Source: Chitinophaga tropicalis (GTDB taxonomy: Bacteria; Bacteroidota; Bacteroidia; Chitinophagales; Chitinophagaceae). From it: a stretch of DNA of 64,000 nt. Shown one piece after another: positions 60,530 to 64,000 of the stretch. Position 1 is the stretch's first letter. Each line of letters opens with the position of its first letter. The DNA is taken from NCBI RefSeq assembly GCF_009758205.1, contig NZ_WRXN01000012.1, positions 124,001 through 188,000 of the forward strand, in the 5' to 3' direction. The notes below the pieces were generated by a model. The model saw only the letters and a list, made by a program, of their open reading frames with translations, was not told where the DNA came from and did not search any database. The position numbers were made by a program, and so were the translations under genes.

Positions 60530-61819
60530 ATGTCTACACAAGTATTTGAAACAATGGAATCTAATGTACGGAGCTATTCCAGGAGCTTTCCCGTTGTTTT
60601 TAACAAAGCAAAAGGATCTTACCTGTATGCGGACAATGGCAACGCATACATTGACTTCCTCATGGGGGCCGGTGCTCTTAACTACGGTCATAACAATGAG
60701 TATATCAAACAACAGCTGCTGGCTTATATGGCTGATGACAGCATCATGCAGGGACTGGATATGTTCACCATAGCAAAGGGTGATTTTATCAGTTCTTTCA
60801 ACGATCTCTTGCTGAAGCCAAAAGGTTTGCAATATAAATTCCAGTTTTGCGGCCCTACAGGCACCAATGCTATTGAAGCGGCACTGAAACTGGCAAGGAA
60901 TTATACCAAACGTTCTAACGTGATTGCCTTCATGGGGGCGTATCACGGATTATCGCAGGGCAGCCTGGCGTTGACCAGCAACCAGTATCACCGCCAGGTG
61001 GCCGGGGTTGGCCTGCACAATGTGACCTTCCTGCCTTTTGAGAATGGCGGTCCTGCAGGACTTGACAGTCTCTCCTATTTTGAAATGATGCTGGAAGATA
61101 CTCACTCCGGCATTGAAAAGCCGGCCGCCGTTATCCTTGAAAGCGTGCAGGCAGAGGGAGGTGTGAATGTTGCTTCAGCAGAATGGCTGCGCAGTCTGAA
61201 ACAGATCTGTGAGAAACACGGTATACTCTTTATCAGCGATGATATACAGATAGGTTGTGGCAGGTCAGGCGACTTCTTCTCTTTCGAGCAGGCCGGTATT
61301 GTTCCTGACATTGTTGTGCTTTCCAAATCGCTCAGCGGATACGGATTGCCGATGGCTATGTTGCTGATAAAACCGGAACTGGATATCTGGCAACCGGGGG
61401 AACATAATGGAACTTTCAGGGGTTACCAGCTGGCTTTCATTGGTGGCAAGGCCGCCCTGGAATTCAGGCGTGATACAGGTCTTGAAGCTGCCGTGAAACA
61501 AAAGGCAATCTACATAGAACGTTTTCTGAAAGAAGAACTGGCGGCAGCAGATGAGCGTATTGTTATCAGGGGCCGGGGACTGATGTGGGGCATTGATCTT
61601 TCTTCCTTCGAAGATCCGTTACTGGCAAAGAAAGTAGCACAGCAAAGCTTTGAGGATAAGCTGATCGTGGAGTGTGTTGGCCGGCATGATAAAGTGATCA
61701 AACTATTACCAGCCCTGACAATTGAAGAGACTACATTGAACCAGGCGCTCGATATCCTGCAACGTAATATCAACGCTAACATCAGGTCCAGGGCATCCAG
61801 GAAAGCAGCATTGGCATAA
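60530..61819 (+). CDS. EctB-like diaminobutyrate-2-oxoglutarate aminotransferase
   Basis: This 429-residue class III PLP aminotransferase converts aspartate semialdehyde plus glutamate to L-2,4-diaminobutyrate (Dab) in the EctB/Dab family. Marks are MGAGALNYGHNNEYIK, FCGPTGTNAIEAALKLAR, FMGAYHGLSQGSLA, the cofactor Asp in FISDDIQIGCGRSG and the PLP Lys266 in VVLSKSLSGYG. Length fits EctB. The ectoine genes ectA and ectC are absent, and it sits 14 bases behind NRPS 3, so its job is most likely to feed Dab to modules 1, 6 and perhaps 3. Other omega-aminotransferase activities are possible but less likely in this context. Confidence 0.85.
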   Translation: MSTQVFETMESNVRSYSRSFPVVFNKAKGSYLYADNGNAYIDFLMGAGALNYGHNNEYIKQQLLAYMADDSIMQGLDMFTIAKGDFISSFNDLLLKPKGLQYKFQFCGPTGTNAIEAALKLARNYTKRSNVIAFMGAYHGLSQGSLALTSNQYHRQVAGVGLHNVTFLPFENGGPAGLDSLSYFEMMLEDTHSGIEKPAAVILESVQAEGGVNVASAEWLRSLKQICEKHGILFISDDIQIGCGRSGDFFSFEQAGIVPDIVVLSKSLSGYGLPMAMLLIKPELDIWQPGEHNGTFRGYQLAFIGGKAALEFRRDTGLEAAVKQKAIYIERFLKEELAAADERIVIRGRGLMWGIDLSSFEDPLLAKKVAQQSFEDKLIVECVGRHDKVIKLLPALTIEETTLNQALDILQRNINANIRSRASRKAALA

Positions 61820-61854
61820 ACGAAACAATCAGTATTTATTTACAAGCATAACAG

Positions 61855-63645
61855 ATGCAGACAGACACTTCATCGACACAGATGGTGAAACGCAGGCCCG
61901 GGAAAATGTTCAGGCTATACAGCTATATAAAACCTTACTGGTTATCATTTACCGCAGGGATGTTATTCCTGGTCCTGTCCAGTCTGGCGGGGCTTACAAT
62001 ACCCTACCTGCTGGGGCAGCTGGTAGATCACGGGGCGAAAGATCATCTGCCGGAAGCCATCAATCGTGTGGGATTGCTGTTACTGGCGGTACTGAGCGGA
62101 CAGGCCGTACTATCTTTCTTCCGGGTAACACTCTTCGTTAATGTAACAGAAAGGACATTGTCGGCATTAAGGCAGGACGTCTATAACCACCTGATCAGGC
62201 TGCCTATGTCTTTCTTTATGAGAAGGAAGATAGGAGAACTGAACAGCCATATTTCAGCAGATATTTCCCTGCTGCAGGAAACGCTGGCTACCACGCTGGC
62301 AGAGTTCATCCGCAACGCGATCACATTTGCCGGCGCCTTTGCACTTCTGCTGACAACGTCTCTGAAACTTGCCCTGTTCATACTGCTGGTATTTCCGCTG
62401 ATACTGGGTACAGGTCTGCTGTTTGGAAAATATATCCGCAAATTTTCCGGGGATGCGCAGGGAAAGATAGCGGAAGCAAACAATATACTGGAGGAAACGC
62501 TGCAAGGGATATTGAGTGTGAAGGCATTTGCCAATGAGTTCTTTGAAATGAAACGTTACCGGAAAAAAGTAATGGAAGGCGCTGATATAGGGATAAAGAA
62601 CGGGAAATACAAAGGTGTGCTTACTTCCATGTTATTGTTCCTGAGCTTTGGAGCTATTGTGATCGTGATCTGGAAGGGCGCATTGCTGGTGGCTACAGGA
62701 GAAATGAAATCGGCCGGTGCACTGATATCTTTTGTGGTTTATGCCGCATTTATAGGCGGTTCCATCACTGAACTGGCAGAAACGTACACACATATGCAGA
62801 AGAGCTTAGGGGCTACCAGGCACCTGTTTGAGATACTGGAGGAAGAGCCGGAGCCGTTGACCGATACTGCCGGTGTAGTGCCGCAACAAGTACTTGACGG
62901 TATGATCCTTTTCAACAATGTTTCTTTCTGTTATCCTACACGTCCTGATCAGCAGGTATTGAGTGGGGCCAGTTTTTCTGTGGATGCCAATCAGAAGATA
63001 GCTTTGGTGGGACATAGCGGTGCTGGTAAAAGCACTATTGCTGCATTGCTGCTGAGGCTTTATGACCCTCTGAATGGCAATATCTATTTTGGCGGAAGAA
63101 ACATCAGGAATATGTCCTATTCTGAGCTGAGAAGCCAGATAGCATTGGTACCACAGGATGTATTCCTGTTTGCCGCGTCTATCAGGGACAATATTGCATA
63201 TGGTAATCCGGCGGCTACGGATGATGAGATCATTGCTGCAGCCAGACGGGCCAATGCGTGGGATTTTATACAGTATTTTCACCAGGGTATTGATACCATG
63301 GTGGGTGACAGAGGAGTTCAGCTTTCCGGCGGTCAGCGGCAGCGCATTGCTATTGCAAGGGCATTGCTGAAAAACCCCAGGATACTTATTCTTGACGAGG
63401 CTACCTCTGCGCTGGATTCAGAATCTGAACTGCTGGTACAGTCTGCGTTAGACCATCTTATGCAGGGGCGGACGAGTATTATCATTGCTCACAGGCTTTC
63501 TACTGTCAGAGAGGCTGATAAGATCATTGTGATAGATAAAGGGAAAGTAGCGGAGGAAGGGACCCATCATCAGTTGCTTGGTATTGAAGGAGGGATATAC
63601 AGAAGTCTGATCGCTTTGCAGACGGTGAAGGAGGAGGTAGTGTAA
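61855..63645 (+). CDS. ABC exporter half-transporter (peptide or lipid export)
   Basis: This 596-residue protein has an N-terminal membrane domain of six helices (about 25-325) and a C-terminal ATPase. The ATPase shows Walker A GHSGAGKST (Lys392), Q-loop VPQDVFLF, signature LSGGQRQRIAIA, Walker B ILILDEATSALD (Asp514, Glu515) and the switch His in IIAHRLST. Fusion of membrane and ATPase parts in one chain is the MsbA/BmrA exporter plan, and it probably works as a homodimer. As the last gene of the operon (35 bases after the aminotransferase) it most likely exports the peptide and gives self-protection. No peptidase domain of the PCAT type is present. Confidence 0.92.
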   Translation: MQTDTSSTQMVKRRPGKMFRLYSYIKPYWLSFTAGMLFLVLSSLAGLTIPYLLGQLVDHGAKDHLPEAINRVGLLLLAVLSGQAVLSFFRVTLFVNVTERTLSALRQDVYNHLIRLPMSFFMRRKIGELNSHISADISLLQETLATTLAEFIRNAITFAGAFALLLTTSLKLALFILLVFPLILGTGLLFGKYIRKFSGDAQGKIAEANNILEETLQGILSVKAFANEFFEMKRYRKKVMEGADIGIKNGKYKGVLTSMLLFLSFGAIVIVIWKGALLVATGEMKSAGALISFVVYAAFIGGSITELAETYTHMQKSLGATRHLFEILEEEPEPLTDTAGVVPQQVLDGMILFNNVSFCYPTRPDQQVLSGASFSVDANQKIALVGHSGAGKSTIAALLLRLYDPLNGNIYFGGRNIRNMSYSELRSQIALVPQDVFLFAASIRDNIAYGNPAATDDEIIAAARRANAWDFIQYFHQGIDTMVGDRGVQLSGGQRQRIAIARALLKNPRILILDEATSALDSESELLVQSALDHLMQGRTSIIIAHRLSTVREADKIIVIDKGKVAEEGTHHQLLGIEGGIYRSLIALQTVKEEVV

Positions 63646-63677
63646 ATGTGTTGTCTGATGTGGAGGAATTTTGTAAA

Positions 63678-63713
63678 AAGATGGCTATTGCCTTCTCAGG
63701 CAAAAGCCATCTT
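63678..63713. terminator. Palindrome between convergent genes, REP-like copy 5
   Basis: Fifteen-base arms (63678-63692 and 63699-63713, one mismatch) enclose the loop TTCTCA. It shares the GCC-TTC-loop and GGCAAAAGC core with the other copies, but the GCGC box behind it is only faintly recognisable (CCTGCGGCCGGTT at 63731-63743). It should terminate the synthetase operon and the deaminase gene. Confidence 0.7.
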
Positions 63714-63748
63714 GCATAAAGGCATTTTGACCTGCGGCCGGTTAAAAA

Positions 63749-64000
63749 CTAATAGAGGGTCCTGTCTCCTTTTATCTGCCAGGCTTTGAATACATCTATT
63801 GCAGGAGCGAAAGGGAAAGAAATAAAAGGTATCTTTTTCTCTTCATGGGGCACTGCTATTTCACGATAGATGAATGAATCGTCAAAATCAATAGCTGCAG
63901 CATCGTCTTTGGTGTTGGCGAAGTATACGCGTTGGGGTCTTGCCCAGTAAATAGCCCCCAGGCACATGGGGCAGGGCTCGCAGGAGGTGAAGATCTCACA
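63749..64000 (-). CDS. Guanine/cytidine-deaminase-family protein (partial, cut by window edge)
   Basis: The 3' part of a zinc-dependent nucleoside or base deaminase is visible; the reading frame continues through the window edge. The motif TSCEPCPMCLGAIYWA holds the PCxxC zinc ligands; the HAE part lies beyond the edge. The later stretch RPQRVYFANTKDDAAAIDFDD and the ending KAWQIKGDRTLY fit the guanine deaminase (GuaD) group of the cytidine deaminase superfamily. It would convert guanine to xanthine in the cytosol. It converges on the ABC exporter and probably marks the cluster boundary. Confidence 0.8.
   Translation of the reverse strand, partial: CEIFTSCEPCPMCLGAIYWARPQRVYFANTKDDAAAIDFDDSFIYREIAVPHEEKKIPFISFPFAPAIDVFKAWQIKGDRTLY

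Noticed and set aside
60530..61819. Ectoine biosynthesis gene
   Set aside because: ectA and ectC are absent and the gene is embedded in the NRPS operon, so Dab supply is the better reading.
28829..63645. MbtH-like protein or phosphopantetheinyl transferase in the cluster
   Set aside because: I looked in every gap and found neither; the largest gap inside the operon is 60 bases, so they must be supplied from elsewhere or not be needed.

Overview
The window reads as a chromosomal segment of a Bacteroidota bacterium, most likely Chitinophaga or a close relative. This rests on protein style (AsmA-like protein, LytTR regulator, hybrid kinase with an Hpt domain, M28 peptidase), moderate GC, starts without Shine-Dalgarno sequences, and one TAnnTTTG-type promoter box. 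I have no database match, so the genus is inference.

Left part (1-26400): accessory and housekeeping genes in short transcription units. In order: an AsmA-like envelope protein; a GH15 glucosidase/trehalase facing a fused trehalose-phosphate synthase/phosphatase; an aldo/keto reductase facing a zinc-less quinone-oxidoreductase-type dehydrogenase; a CLC-type anion transporter preceded by what reads as a fluoride (crcB) riboswitch; a PAP2 phosphatase; a Tat-exported metallophosphoesterase; a four-gene RND efflux operon; an orphan LytTR response regulator; an M28 metallopeptidase; and a hybrid sensor kinase between two tiny basic secreted proteins, followed by a NarL/LuxR-type regulator. Five related palindromes with a GCCTTCGGC-like tip lie between genes; four are followed by a GCGCTGCGCGC-type box, and they look like a REP-like family that also serves as terminators.

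Right part (26804-63645): one about 37 kb collinear operon for a nonribosomal peptide. sbnA- and sbnB-like genes (2,3-diaminopropionate supply) lead into three NRPS genes of 6528, 1576 and 2431 residues. An EctB-like aminotransferase (2,4-diaminobutyrate supply) and an ABC exporter close the operon. Domain order is C-A-T x4, C-A-T-(half E), C-A-T // dock-C-A-T-E // dock-C-A-T-C-A-T-TE. Binding-pocket residues read by eye predict acyl?-Dab-Phe-Dab/Dap-Thr-Leu-Dab-D-Leu-Ile-Asp, a cationic, probably lipidated and cyclised nonapeptide. Points of special interest are an epimerisation domain in module 5 that has lost its catalytic half, a Leu A domain present twice at about 99% DNA identity, one variant diamino-acid pocket that may discriminate Dap from Dab, and an unusual condensation domain after the Thr module.

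The right edge cuts a guanine/cytidine-deaminase-family gene. I saw no tRNA, rRNA, CRISPR array, insertion sequence or phage gene.
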